This document shows, one piece after another, positions 1 through 8,097 of a stretch of DNA of 61,952 nt. A program made the translations under genes and the position numbers. The notes beneath the pieces are model-generated. The model was not told the DNA's origin. It did no database searches and worked only from the letters and a program-made list of their open reading frames with translations. Origin of the DNA: Cyclobacteriaceae bacterium (lineage in GTDB: Bacteria; Bacteroidota; Bacteroidia; Cytophagales; Cyclobacteriaceae); the NCBI GenBank assembly GCA_026989505.1, contig JALSJF010000148.1, positions 1-61,952 of the forward strand. The letters run 5' to 3'. Every line of letters begins with the position of its first letter. The first letter of the stretch is position 1.

Positions 1-2
1 AG

Positions 3-107
3 CAAATTGAGGACAATAAAGCTGCCGTAGAGCAAGCCTATGCCGACCTGGAAAAAATTAAAAAGGTAATTAACGGGCACAAAGAAAGTCTGAAGAAAAT
101 AAAATAG
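3..107 (+). CDS. C-terminal fragment of a coiled-coil protein (5' end outside window)
   Basis: An open frame enters from the left edge and ends at a TAG at 105-107. The 34 visible residues are rich in Lys, Glu and Ala, with hydrophobic positions spaced as in an amphipathic helix or coiled coil, and they end in a basic tail. Nothing in this stub identifies the family. It converges on the transglutaminase-like gene with only 4 bases between the two stop codons. Confidence 0.6.
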   Translation, partial: QIEDNKAAVEQAYADLEKIKKVINGHKESLKKIK

Positions 108-111
108 ACCC

Positions 112-837
112 TCAGATAGAGGCAATATAATCCAGCAGTTTAGTTACCCGGCTGTCGGTATAGTATTTTCCGGCTTCTTCTGCCAGGGCCGCGGCCCGCT
201 GGTAATTACCCCCGTTCAACGCCCGGACACTCTGGTTGTAATATAACAGGCCCCTAAGTTCCCGGCCGGTAAGCTGGCGCTCAATATTCAGGTGTAAATC
301 AACCTGCCCGGCCTGCAACTCACTATTGGCCTGACGGTAGGTTTGCTTTTGCCGGGCTATCTGCTGCCGGTCTGTGACAAACCCGTAGCGGGGATCGGTA
401 GGTTCCAGCAGTATTTCGTTTTCGCTGCCCGGATACACCAACAGGTAGATATGATAGTTGGTTTCTACCACCACATGCGGAATGTTGAGTTCGGTTAACA
501 AAATAGCATAAATGGTGGTGGCCGTTAGGCAGTCATAACTACCCTGCGCCAGGGTTTCGCTTAAGGAAGGGTAGGCACTATATTTCTTCAACAGCTTGCG
601 GTGGGTGTAATAATACAGATACGCAACAAAATCCTGTGGCCGTTTGTACTGTGGTTGTTTCCTGGCAAGGAGGGCTAATACGCCCTCAAGTTTCTCCATG
701 GCCTCCTCGTTGCCGGCTACCCCCAGTTGCGACAACAGGCCGTCATGCCCTCCGGAAGCCGTCATACGGTAGGCATAACTATCCTGAAATGACAGCAAAG
801 CCAAAACCAACCCCCACACGGCCAAACGGAACTTCAT
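112..837 (-). CDS. Secreted transglutaminase-like cysteine protein
   Basis: The product is 241 residues with an N-terminal signal peptide (about 1-22, ending near SYA), so it is exported. A transglutaminase-like core is suggested by Cys103 in a GSYDCLTA context at the start of a helix, His129 on a following strand (NYHIYLL), and an acidic residue at Asp148 (EPTDP). That order, Cys - His - Asp, is the papain/transglutaminase triad order. Residues about 190-241 look like a short TPR-type helical tail (YNQSVRALNGGNYQRAA). The substrate is unknown; such proteins in Bacteroidota are thought to be proteases or amidases of the envelope. The gene stands alone on the minus strand. Its upstream region carries phased TGTTAA boxes. 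Family assignment is by motif order only. Confidence 0.65.
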   Translation of the reverse strand: MKFRLAVWGLVLALLSFQDSYAYRMTASGGHDGLLSQLGVAGNEEAMEKLEGVLALLARKQPQYKRPQDFVAYLYYYTHRKLLKKYSAYPSLSETLAQGSYDCLTATTIYAILLTELNIPHVVVETNYHIYLLVYPGSENEILLEPTDPRYGFVTDRQQIARQKQTYRQANSELQAGQVDLHLNIERQLTGRELRGLLYYNQSVRALNGGNYQRAAALAEEAGKYYTDSRVTKLLDYIASI

Positions 838-838
838 G

Positions 839-885
839 TTAACTGTACGTTAATTTGGTAACATAAAGTTAACAATTTCTTAACA
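839..885 (-). promoter_or_regulatory. Phased TGTTAA boxes upstream of the transglutaminase-like gene (Pho-box-like)
   Basis: Read on the minus strand, TGTTAA (885-880), TGTTAA (874-869) and TGTTAC (863-858) lie exactly 11 bp apart with 5-bp spacers. Two further related hexamers (855-850 and 844-839) are also 11 bp apart but shifted by 8 bp from the first set. Direct repeats with one-helical-turn spacing are how OmpR/PhoB-family regulators bind. The same pattern precedes the phosphate genes near 48.5 kb. The boxes run up to the start codon, and a weak -7-like element (900-893 on the minus strand) lies upstream of them, so here the site could repress rather than activate. Confidence 0.5.
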
Positions 886-1285
886 TCTAACCAAAATGTA
901 AGCACAACTTATTGATAATTAGCTAATTACAAAACACGCCAAGCCCATATAATTGCCCCTTATCATCGCTGCCCTGAACAATGAGCCCACAGCCTATCCT
1001 TGTGCTTGCCGCACCTACACTACGGGAAACATGTTTTAGTCTGGCCCCGATTCAAAACCAGGCTTTCTTTCAACAGAAGAGTAATTTCTTTCACCAACAG
1101 GATAGAGCAGGCTGAAGGCCTGAATTATGTAATACAAGGCAACGTCTTGGTCAGAAGTACACAGATAGGATACGCCCTGAAAGGGCGCCAATAGCACTGC
1201 CGCCAACCAAAGGCGGGAGCCACCTTTACTACGTCAGGAAGGGGGAATTGATTAACCCGGTTTATTCACGAGAATCGCGAATAAT
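886..1285. other. Intergenic region without a credible gene; two hairpins
   Basis: About 400 bases between divergently oriented features hold no convincing gene. A 64-codon open frame (1000-1194) has no recognisable features. Two palindromes are visible. The first is a 6-bp stem, CGCCCT / AGGGCG with a GAA loop (1173-1187). The second is an 8-bp-arm inverted repeat with one mismatch (1264-1282), just beyond the stop of the DMT transporter gene. The GC-rich palindrome resembles short dispersed repeats often seen between Bacteroidota genes. I have only one copy here, so calling it a repeat is inference. Confidence 0.45.
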
Positions 1286-2176
1286 TTATTTGCGGTTGGC
1301 AATATATACCCCCAATAGTACCACCAGCATACCAAGGTAGTGCTGCGGATAAAGTGTTTCCTGATCGAGCAAGCCCCAGCCCACGGCTACAATGGGGATT
1401 AAATAGGTTACCGAACTGGCAAAAATCGTAGAGGAAATCTGCACCAGTTTATTAAACAGGGTCATAGCCACGGCTGTGCTCATAATCCCCAGCAGTACTA
1501 CATAAAAGAAAGAGCCCCAGGCCTGCGGGTGTGTCTTCAGGGTGGTCAGAAAAGGGGTGCCGGCCAATAAATAGAGGAGGGCTACCGGCAGCACCATCAG
1601 CATCGACAGGCTGGTTAAAGCAAGGGCCTTTACCCCGGTTAACTTAAACTTGATGATGTTCACATTAAAGCCATAACAGAGGGTAGCCAGCACAACAAAC
1701 AACCCGTAATAGTTGAGGTTCTGCCACAGGCCGCTCCTGCCGCCCGACATCAACAACAAGGTGCCGGCAAAGCCGATGACCAGCCCCAGAACTACCCGGC
1801 CGGTAATCAGTTGGTGAAACATGACAACCCCAACCATCACGGCAAACAGGGGCGTCAGGGCATTAAGCACCCCGGCAATGGCGCTGTTGAGTTGGGTTTC
1901 GGCCATGGCAAACAAAAATGCCGGGATGAAACTGCCGAAGAAGCCTACGGAGAAAATCCACGGCCAATAACGTTTATGGATTCTCCCAGGCTGGCGAAAG
2001 GCCGTGGGCACCATTACCATGGCGGCCGCCACAATACGCAGCGCCCCTACCTCGTAAGCCGAAAAGGCATCCAGGCCGCGTTTGATAAGAATAAACGAGC
2101 TGCCCCAGATAAGGGTAAGCACCAACAACAGCAACCAGGCTAACGATACGTTTTTAACAGCGGGCCTGTTGCTCAT
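1286..2176 (-). CDS. EamA/RhaT-family (DMT superfamily) transporter
   Basis: A 296-residue integral membrane protein with about ten hydrophobic helices in two tandem EamA repeats. Telltale sequences are LTLIWGSSFILIKRGL near the N-terminus, and the FLFAMAETQLNSAIAGVLNALTP stretch (about 88-110), typical of the first EamA domain. The second repeat ends with a VGWGLLDQETLYPQHYLG motif before the last helix. Family members export amino acids or metabolites, or import various solutes; the substrate cannot be read from sequence. The start codon overlaps the stop of dusB by 4 bases (ATGA), so translation of the two is probably coupled. Confidence 0.85.
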   Translation of the reverse strand: MSNRPAVKNVSLAWLLLLVLTLIWGSSFILIKRGLDAFSAYEVGALRIVAAAMVMVPTAFRQPGRIHKRYWPWIFSVGFFGSFIPAFLFAMAETQLNSAIAGVLNALTPLFAVMVGVVMFHQLITGRVVLGLVIGFAGTLLLMSGGRSGLWQNLNYYGLFVVLATLCYGFNVNIIKFKLTGVKALALTSLSMLMVLPVALLYLLAGTPFLTTLKTHPQAWGSFFYVVLLGIMSTAVAMTLFNKLVQISSTIFASSVTYLIPIVAVGWGLLDQETLYPQHYLGMLVVLLGVYIANRK

Positions 2177-3171
2177 GCTGTCACCCCGTCATAATCGTTA
2201 AACTTTTCCCCTATCTCGTCCAGCAGATCAAAAAGGGCCGTGTGGTCTTCCAGTTCTACCAGTTGCTGGCGGTAAGGTTTAAAGTGGGGCAATCCTTTGA
2301 AATAGTTGGTGTAGTGCCTGCGCATTTCATACACCCCGGTTTTGTCGCCCTTCCACGTAATAGAGAACTGCAAATGTTTTTTTACCGTGGCAATACGCCC
2401 GGCCATGGTGGGTGGCGGCAGGTGCTCCCCGGTAGCCATATAATGTTTTATCTCGTTAAAAATCCACGGGTTGCCAATGGCTGCACGGCCAATCATGATG
2501 CCGTCAACACCATATTTTTTCCGGTACTCCACAGCCTTTTCGGGCGAGTCGATGTCGCCATTGCCAAACACCGGGATATGGATGTCGGGCTGGTTTTTCA
2601 CCTCGGCAATATAGCTCCAGTCGGAGTGGCCCTTATACATTTGCTGGCGGGTGCGGGCGTGGATGGTGAGGGCCCGGATGCCCACATCCTGCAGGCGTTT
2701 GGCCACCTCAATAATTTGAATACTGTTTTCATCCCAGCCCAGGCGGGTCTTTACGGTTACCGGCAAGCTCACCTGGTTAACAATCTCGGCCGTCATCTTT
2801 TGCATTTTGGGCAGGTCCAGCAAAATACCGGCCCCCGCCCCGCGGCCGGCCACCTTCTTTACCGGGCAGCCGTAATTGATATCAACCAACTCGGGCCGGG
2901 CCTCCTCGGCAATAGCCGCAGCCTCACGCATCGATTCAATCTTCTCGCCAAAAATCTGAATGCCTATCGGGCGCTCATAAGCATAAATATCCAGCTTTTG
3001 CCGGCTTTTAGCCGCATTCCTGATCAGGCCTTCGGCCGAAATAAATTCCGTGTACATCAAATCCGCCCCGTTTTCCTTGCACACGGCCCGAAAAGGCGGG
3101 TCGCTCACATCCTCCATAGGCGCTAACAAGAGGGGAAACTCCCCGATTTCATGTGATCCAATGGTTACCAT
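2173..3171 (-). CDS. dusB: tRNA-dihydrouridine synthase (DusB type)
   Basis: A 332-residue FMN enzyme that reduces uridines to dihydrouridine in tRNA D-loops. Visible motifs are the FMN-binding start LLLAPMEDVSDPPFR (about 14-28), the catalytic Cys102 in INYGCPVKKV, the phosphate/RNA-contacting KTRLGWDE, the HARTRQQMYKG segment and IGRAAIGNPWIF near the end of the barrel. The C-terminal 90 residues form the usual helical RNA-binding domain. Length is normal for DusB. It is the first gene of a two-gene minus-strand unit with the downstream DMT transporter. Confidence 0.92.
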   Translation of the reverse strand: MVTIGSHEIGEFPLLLAPMEDVSDPPFRAVCKENGADLMYTEFISAEGLIRNAAKSRQKLDIYAYERPIGIQIFGEKIESMREAAAIAEEARPELVDINYGCPVKKVAGRGAGAGILLDLPKMQKMTAEIVNQVSLPVTVKTRLGWDENSIQIIEVAKRLQDVGIRALTIHARTRQQMYKGHSDWSYIAEVKNQPDIHIPVFGNGDIDSPEKAVEYRKKYGVDGIMIGRAAIGNPWIFNEIKHYMATGEHLPPPTMAGRIATVKKHLQFSITWKGDKTGVYEMRRHYTNYFKGLPHFKPYRQQLVELEDHTALFDLLDEIGEKFNDYDGVTA

Positions 3172-3208
3172 CTGCTGCTTTTTTATCCCGACTTACAAAA
3201 ATATAGCT

Positions 3209-3237
3209 TTTGCAAAAGATAATAACCCTTACTTTTG
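3209..3237 (+). promoter_or_regulatory. Bacteroidota-type promoter for the CPBP protease gene
   Basis: TACTTTTG at 3230-3237 matches the -7 consensus TAnnTTTG, and a TTTG at 3209-3212, 17 bp upstream, fits the -33 element. The start codon at 3255 lies 17 bases beyond the -7 element. This supports the ATG at 3255 over a longer in-frame start at 3210, which would sit upstream of the promoter. Confidence 0.6.
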
Positions 3238-3254
3238 TCAACATTAACAAAAGC

Positions 3255-4211
3255 ATGACCAGCAAAGCCAATCCAACTACCACCGGGCTGTTTACCGGTT
3301 ACCCTCCCTGGGCGCAGTTGCTCATCACCCTGGGGGCCACTATGGTGGGCTTTCAACTGTTCGGGGGTTTTCTCGGTATCGCCATAGCTTACCCCTTTTA
3401 CCCGGGCGCCCCCGGCACCTACCTGCAACACCTTGGCAACCCGGCCGGAGACGAGGGCATGCGCATCCCTTTCCTTATTGCCCAGGGCATCAGTCAACTG
3501 GTTGGGTTTTTCCTGGTGCCGTGGCTGCTGGTCAGGTACTTGTACAAGGGCCGCTTGCGCCAGCTTGCCGGCAGCAAAACCTACGGGTTACCGGTATTCA
3601 TGGCCATCCTGATCACTTTTTTCTTTATGGGCGTTAATGCCCCGTTTATTGAGTGGAACAAAAATATTAGCTTCCCCGAAACCCTGGCCGGGCTGGAAAA
3701 AACCCTGCGTGCCCTGGAGGACTCCCTGGCCGGCACTTCGGAGTTTATCACCCGCTTTGGCAATACCGGGGAACTGCTGCTGGGATTGATGGTGGTGGCG
3801 GTTATCCCCGGCATAGGCGAAGAACTGGTGTTTCGCGGGCTGGTGCAAAACCATGTCTTCCGGATAACCAAAAATATTCACCTCGCTATCTGGGCCGGGG
3901 CGCTGCTCTTCAGCCTGTTTCATTTGCAGTTTTTTGGCCTGGTGCCGCGTATGCTGCTGGGGGTGATGTTTGGTTATCTGTATTATTTTTCCGGCAATAT
4001 AGTTTACCCGATGGTAGCCCACTTTTTTAATAATGGCTTTACTTTAGTGATGTTGTATTTATATCAGGTAAAGGCAGTTGATTTTAATATCGAAGATACC
4101 GAAACCCTGCCCTGGTCGCAGGTGATTATTTCGGCTGCACTAACCGGGGTTCTTTTGCTTTCCTTTAAACGAAACAGCCAACGTATAAATGCCAATGAAC
4201 AACTGGGTTAA
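3255..4211 (+). CDS. CPBP-family intramembrane metalloprotease (Abi/RCE1-like)
   Basis: A 318-residue polytopic membrane protein. The three CPBP metal-site motifs are present in order: an EExxxR box in IGEELVFRGLVQN, a histidine in FSLFHLQF, and a histidine in YPMVAHFFNN. These glutamates and histidines would bind the catalytic zinc inside the membrane. Family members cleave prenylated or membrane-bound peptides; in bacteria the substrates are mostly unknown. I take the ATG at 3255 because the promoter at 3209-3237 lies just upstream. The last 23 bases overlap the DUF2007 gene, followed by cdsA, so the three form one operon. Confidence 0.85.
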   Translation: MTSKANPTTTGLFTGYPPWAQLLITLGATMVGFQLFGGFLGIAIAYPFYPGAPGTYLQHLGNPAGDEGMRIPFLIAQGISQLVGFFLVPWLLVRYLYKGRLRQLAGSKTYGLPVFMAILITFFFMGVNAPFIEWNKNISFPETLAGLEKTLRALEDSLAGTSEFITRFGNTGELLLGLMVVAVIPGIGEELVFRGLVQNHVFRITKNIHLAIWAGALLFSLFHLQFFGLVPRMLLGVMFGYLYYFSGNIVYPMVAHFFNNGFTLVMLYLYQVKAVDFNIEDTETLPWSQVIISAALTGVLLLSFKRNSQRINANEQLG

Positions 4212-4404
4212 GGTGTTTGCTGCCAAAGAAGAGTATAAAGCCGCTATGGTTAGCGATATCCTCACGGATAACGGTATGCAGGCGGTAATTGTTAACAAAA
4301 AAGATTCGGCTTATAGTATTTTTGGCCAGTATGAGGTGCATGTGGCCCCGGAATACGTGGTAAGCGCCCTAAGAATAATAGAAAATGACATCAAGTTCAA
4401 CTAA
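4189..4404 (+). CDS. DUF2007-family putative signal-transducing protein
   Basis: A 71-residue soluble protein beginning MNNWVKVF (second Met) with the typical DUF2007 plan: a beta strand, a helix (AAMVSDILTDNGMQAVIVN), then two strands and a helix (EVHVAPEYVVSALRII). The fold is related to the PII-like/ACT-like ferredoxin folds, and no ligand is known. It overlaps the protease gene upstream by 23 bases and cdsA downstream by 20 bases. Such a tight arrangement suggests coupled translation in a membrane-related operon. Confidence 0.8.
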   Translation: MPMNNWVKVFAAKEEYKAAMVSDILTDNGMQAVIVNKKDSAYSIFGQYEVHVAPEYVVSALRIIENDIKFN

Positions 4405-5218
4405 GTTCAGCGGTTTAAAGCTGCGGCTAATGACGGCCGTTGTCGGGGCTTTCCTGATTATTGCCGGCACCGCCTATAATATGTGGACGTATTTTGCCGT
4501 CTTTATTACGTTGAGCATCCTCACCCAATGGGAGTTTTATAAACTGGCCCGCATGGATGACAAGCTGCCCCTGAAAGTCTGGGGTACCCTGATCGGGCAG
4601 ATGTTCTTCATCCTTACCTTTCTGATTGAGGCCGATATCCTGCCCTTAAAGTATATGCTGGTGCTGTTCCCGCTACTGGCCTCGGTGTTTATGATCAAGC
4701 TCTATAAAAAGGAAGACGAAAAGCCCTTCACCAATATTGCCTATACCTTTCTGGGGATCATTTATGTGGCCATTCCGTTTTCGCTGCTGCATATCATAGC
4801 TTTTGCCAATGAAAAGTACAGCCACGAAATTATTGTGGGCATTATGTTCATTCTCTGGGCTTCCGATACCGGGGCCTACTTCTCAGGCATTATGCTGGGC
4901 AAGAAAAAGCTTTTTGAGCGGGTGTCGCCAAAAAAAACCTGGGAGGGTAGCATTGGCGGGGGCTTGCTGGCACTGGTTATGGCCTACGTGCTATCACGTT
5001 ATTTTCTCGATTTAAACACCGTGCAGTGGCTGGTGGCTTCGGGCCTGATTGTGATTACCGGCATCTATGGCGACTTGATTGAATCGGTATTTAAAAGAGG
5101 TATTGAAATCAAAGATTCGGGGCGCGCCCTGCCCGGCCACGGGGGCTTTCTCGACCGCTTCGACAGCCTCTTGCTGGCAACCCCTTTTATCGTGGTATTT
5201 ATTAAAATATTTTCTTAG
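4385..5218 (+). CDS. cdsA: Phosphatidate cytidylyltransferase (CDP-diacylglycerol synthase)
   Basis: A 277-residue membrane enzyme making CDP-diacylglycerol from phosphatidic acid and CTP, the branch point of phospholipid synthesis. Eight or so hydrophobic helices are visible. The family signature near the C-terminus (about 243-261) is intact: KDSGRALPGHGGFLDRFDS, carrying the Lys-Asp, His-Gly-Gly and Asp-Arg-Phe-Asp residues. SPKKTWEGSIGG is the other conserved CdsA block. It overlaps the DUF2007 gene. The psd gene for phosphatidylserine decarboxylase, in the same pathway, follows after one unrelated gene. Confidence 0.95.
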   Translation: MTSSSTKFSGLKLRLMTAVVGAFLIIAGTAYNMWTYFAVFITLSILTQWEFYKLARMDDKLPLKVWGTLIGQMFFILTFLIEADILPLKYMLVLFPLLASVFMIKLYKKEDEKPFTNIAYTFLGIIYVAIPFSLLHIIAFANEKYSHEIIVGIMFILWASDTGAYFSGIMLGKKKLFERVSPKKTWEGSIGGGLLALVMAYVLSRYFLDLNTVQWLVASGLIVITGIYGDLIESVFKRGIEIKDSGRALPGHGGFLDRFDSLLLATPFIVVFIKIFS

Positions 5219-5244
5219 AAACGTGGTGGTTATACTCCTTTAAC

Positions 5245-5252
5245 TACCTTTG
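5245..5252 (+). promoter_or_regulatory. Putative -7 element upstream of glutamate dehydrogenase
   Basis: TACCTTTG matches TAnnTTTG and lies 28 bases before the ATG at 5281. No clear -33 TTTG was found at the expected distance, so the call rests on the -7 element and position only. Confidence 0.4.
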
Positions 5253-5280
5253 CAACACCAACTTTAAACATCGCAAAATC

Positions 5281-6555
5281 ATGGGTTATATAGAGCCTGC
5301 CCCCATCCGAGACCATGAAAACCCGCTTGAATCTATGATGTCCAGATTTGATCTGGCCTCACAAACCTTAGGTCTTGAGGAAGAAATATACAATGTGCTG
5401 AAAACACCGGTAAAGCAGGTGGTGGTGTCATTGCCCATTACCATGGATGACGGCTCTATCCGGGTGTTTGAAGGCTACCGCGTAATCCATTCCAACATCC
5501 TGGGCCCGTCAAAGGGCGGCATCCGTTTCGACCCGGCCGTAAACATTGATGAAGTCAAAGCCCTGGCTGCCTGGATGACCTGGAAATGTGCGGTGGTAGA
5601 TATCCCCTATGGGGGTGCCAAAGGCGGTATCACCTGCAACCCGCGGGAGATGTCGCCCGGGGAAATTGAGCGCCTCACCCGCGCCTATACCGATGCCATG
5701 ATTACGGTATTTGGCCCCGACAAAGATATCCCGGCCCCGGATATGGGGACCGGCCCGCGTGAGATGGCCTGGTTAATGGACGAATACTCCCGCGCCCACG
5801 GTATGACCATCAATGCGGTGGTAACCGGCAAGCCCATTGTTTTGGGCGGCTCCCTCGGGCGGGCCGAAGCTACCGGCCGCGGGGTAATGGTGTCGGCCAT
5901 GGTGGCCATGGAAAAACGGAAAATCAACCCTTATAATGCCACTTGTGCTATTCAGGGCTTTGGCAATGTGGGCTCTTATGCCGCTACCCTGATGACCGAG
6001 CGGGGGGTAAAGATTGTGGCCATCAGCGATATTTCCGGAGCCTATTATAATGAAAACGGCATTGATGCCCGGGCCGCCCAGATTTACCGTGATGCTAATA
6101 ACGGCTTACTCAAAGGTTTTCCGGGGGCCGAACCCATTGAACCGGAAGATTTGCTTACCCTGGAGGTTGATGTGCTGATCCCGGCTGCCAAAGAAGACGT
6201 AATTACCAAGAAAAATGCCGACCGGATCAGGGCTAAGCTGATTGTTGAAGGCGCCAACGGCCCAACTTCCTATAAAGCTGATAAAATTATTGCCGACAAG
6301 GGCATCCTGGTCGTGCCGGATATCCTGGCCAATGCCGGAGGGGTTACCGTGTCGTACTTTGAGTGGGTGCAAAACAGGCTTGGCTATAAATGGACCCGCG
6401 ACCGGGTAAACAGGCGTTCCGACCGGATTATTAAGGCAGCTTTTGAGAAAGTATATAAAACTTCTCAAAAATTTGATGTAACTATGCGTATTGCAGCCTA
6501 CATGGTGGCCATCGAGAAAGTAGCCCAAACCTACAAGTACCGGGGCGGCTTTTAG
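5281..6555 (+). CDS. Glu/Leu/Phe/Val-family dehydrogenase, probably NAD-dependent glutamate dehydrogenase
   Basis: A 424-residue enzyme, the length of Bacillus RocG/GudB-type hexameric glutamate dehydrogenases, which interconvert glutamate and 2-oxoglutarate plus ammonia. Substrate and catalytic residues are in place: Lys78 in GPSKGG, Lys102 in WMTWK, catalytic Lys114 in PYGGAKGG and Asp154 in APDMGTG. The dinucleotide site GFGNVG covers about 226-231. Leucine or valine dehydrogenases are shorter (about 350-370), which argues for glutamate as the substrate. The gene sits between cdsA and psd but has its own putative promoter. Cofactor preference (NAD or NADP) is not certain. Confidence 0.88.
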   Translation: MGYIEPAPIRDHENPLESMMSRFDLASQTLGLEEEIYNVLKTPVKQVVVSLPITMDDGSIRVFEGYRVIHSNILGPSKGGIRFDPAVNIDEVKALAAWMTWKCAVVDIPYGGAKGGITCNPREMSPGEIERLTRAYTDAMITVFGPDKDIPAPDMGTGPREMAWLMDEYSRAHGMTINAVVTGKPIVLGGSLGRAEATGRGVMVSAMVAMEKRKINPYNATCAIQGFGNVGSYAATLMTERGVKIVAISDISGAYYNENGIDARAAQIYRDANNGLLKGFPGAEPIEPEDLLTLEVDVLIPAAKEDVITKKNADRIRAKLIVEGANGPTSYKADKIIADKGILVVPDILANAGGVTVSYFEWVQNRLGYKWTRDRVNRRSDRIIKAAFEKVYKTSQKFDVTMRIAAYMVAIEKVAQTYKYRGGF

Positions 6556-6581
6556 GCAGGCAAGGGCAGATAAAACAACCT

Positions 6582-7265
6582 ATGACGCTACACAAGGAGG
6601 GCAGGAGCACACTTTTTTACCTGCTGGTAATACTGGTAACCGTTAATCTGGCGATCATGTACATTTGGCCGGCAAAGGTAGAAGTGCAGCCTATTGCCCT
6701 GGTGCTTAGTATACTTTTTTTTCTTATGGTGCTGCAGTTTTTCCGCAGCCCCAATATTACCATCAACCAAAACGAGCGCTATGTGCTGGCCCCGGCCGAT
6801 GGCAAAGTGGTGGTGGTGGAAAAAACCACGGAAGTTGAGTATTTCAACGATGAACGCCTGCAGATTTCGGTGTTTATGTCTCCTTTAGATGTGCATAACA
6901 ACCGGGCCCCGGTGGCCGGCAGGGTAAAATCGTTTACCTACCACCCCGGCAAATACCTAGTTGCCTGGCACCCGAAGTCTTCTACGGCCAATGAGCGCAC
7001 CACTATGGTAATGACCATGGCCAACGGGGTGGATATCCTGGTAAGGCAAATAGCCGGGGCCATGGCCCGCAGGATAAAATGGTACGTGCAGGAGGGTGAT
7101 CCGTTGCGGCAGGGCGAAGAATTTGGCTTTATTAAATTTGGTTCCCGGGTTGACGTATTTTTGCCAACTGATGTTAAAGTAGTGGTTTCACCAGGAGATA
7201 AAACCCGTGGCGGCCGCACGGTACTGGCCGAATTTCCCGGCCAGGGGGAACCCGGGCGCAGCTAA
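6582..7265 (+). CDS. psd: Phosphatidylserine decarboxylase proenzyme (short, PSD-A/archaetidylserine type)
   Basis: A 227-residue proenzyme that makes phosphatidylethanolamine. Two N-terminal membrane helices (about 11-30 and 36-53) anchor it. The autocleavage site is Gly187-Ser188 in IKFGSRVDVFLP, where Ser188 becomes the pyruvoyl group. ADGKV (about 72-76) and SPLDVHNNRAPVAG (100-113) are the conserved PSD blocks. The short form with a GS site rather than LGST is usual in Bacteroidota and archaea. With cdsA two genes upstream, it supplies the phospholipid pathway. Confidence 0.93.
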   Translation: MTLHKEGRSTLFYLLVILVTVNLAIMYIWPAKVEVQPIALVLSILFFLMVLQFFRSPNITINQNERYVLAPADGKVVVVEKTTEVEYFNDERLQISVFMSPLDVHNNRAPVAGRVKSFTYHPGKYLVAWHPKSSTANERTTMVMTMANGVDILVRQIAGAMARRIKWYVQEGDPLRQGEEFGFIKFGSRVDVFLPTDVKVVVSPGDKTRGGRTVLAEFPGQGEPGRS

Positions 7266-7292
7266 AACCGTTTAGTAAGCAAAAGGACAAAA

Positions 7293-7889
7293 ATGAATAA
7301 CCCGCTAATTTTAATCCTGTTATTTATGGCAAGTTTGCAAGGTAAGGCCCAGGGCCAACAGGAAGTGGCCGTGCTGGGTGCCGGCTGCTTCTGGTGTGTA
7401 GAAGCCGTGTTTGAAGAACTTAAAGGCGTGGCCTCGGTTGAATCGGGCTATATGGGCGGCACGGTAGAAAACCCTACCTACGAGCAGGTTTGTACCGGCA
7501 CCACCGGCCATGCCGAGGTGGCCCGCATTACCTACGACCCGGCCATAATTAGCTTTAAAGAAATCCTGGAAGTGTTCTGGAAAACCCACGACCCCACCAC
7601 CCTGAACCGCCAGGGGGCCGATGTGGGCACCCAATACCGGTCGGCCGTTTTTTACCTTAACAACCAGCAAAAAGAAGAAGCCGAATACTATAAACAACGG
7701 TTAACTGAATCAGGGGCCTACACCTCGCCCATTGTTACCGAGATAGTGCCGGCCACCACGTTTTATCCGGCTGAAAATTATCATCAGGACTACTATAGCC
7801 TCAACCCCAACCAGGGCTATTGCCGCTACGTTATCCAGCCCAAGCTGGAAAAATTCCGGGCGGCCTTTGCCGATAAACTGAAAAACTAA
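7293..7889 (+). CDS. msrA: Peptide-methionine (S)-S-oxide reductase, exported
   Basis: A 198-residue MsrA repairing methionine-S-sulfoxide in proteins. The catalytic motif GCFWC is at 31-35 with nucleophile Cys32. GTTGHAEVARITYDP and the EDYHQDY-like block (AENYHQDYYSLNPNQGYC) are the other family landmarks. The first about 20 residues (MNNPLILILLFMASLQGKAQ) form a signal peptide, so this copy acts in the periplasm or at the envelope. Resolving cysteines are probably in the C-terminal part (Cys in QGYCRYV). It is the last gene before the hydrogenase island. Confidence 0.93.
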   Translation: MNNPLILILLFMASLQGKAQGQQEVAVLGAGCFWCVEAVFEELKGVASVESGYMGGTVENPTYEQVCTGTTGHAEVARITYDPAIISFKEILEVFWKTHDPTTLNRQGADVGTQYRSAVFYLNNQQKEEAEYYKQRLTESGAYTSPIVTEIVPATTFYPAENYHQDYYSLNPNQGYCRYVIQPKLEKFRAAFADKLKN

Positions 7890-8069
7890 TATCGGCCACG
7901 GTGATCTTTTACTGTTTTCTGAAAAATCTTTTCAATCCTATTTTTTTTGCACATGGGTTGCCGGAAAATATTTACCCATTGCAGCTCAAACAATGATTTT
8001 GTCTGCGTTGGCAACATTTTTTCAGGCCATAGCCAGGGGCCAGGAGAAATATTTTAGTGGTCAAAAAGA

Positions 8070-8077
8070 TATTTTTG
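8070..8077 (+). promoter_or_regulatory. Putative -7 element for the hydrogenase structural genes
   Basis: TATTTTTG fits TAnnTTTG and lies 74 bases before the hupS start, in a 262-base gene-free stretch. No good -33 TTTG is present at the usual spacing, so activation by a regulator would be expected if this is the promoter. Confidence 0.4.
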
Positions 8078-8097
8078 CGCCTCATCCTTTGGCTTTC

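Noticed and set aside
1000-1194. 64-codon plus-strand open frame in the 838-1285 gap
   Set aside because: Basic, low-structure peptide spanning a GC-rich palindrome; no start context or family features.
2242-3126. 294-codon open frame antisense to dusB
   Set aside because: It mirrors a clear dusB gene in the opposite strand; its composition is that of an antisense reading frame.
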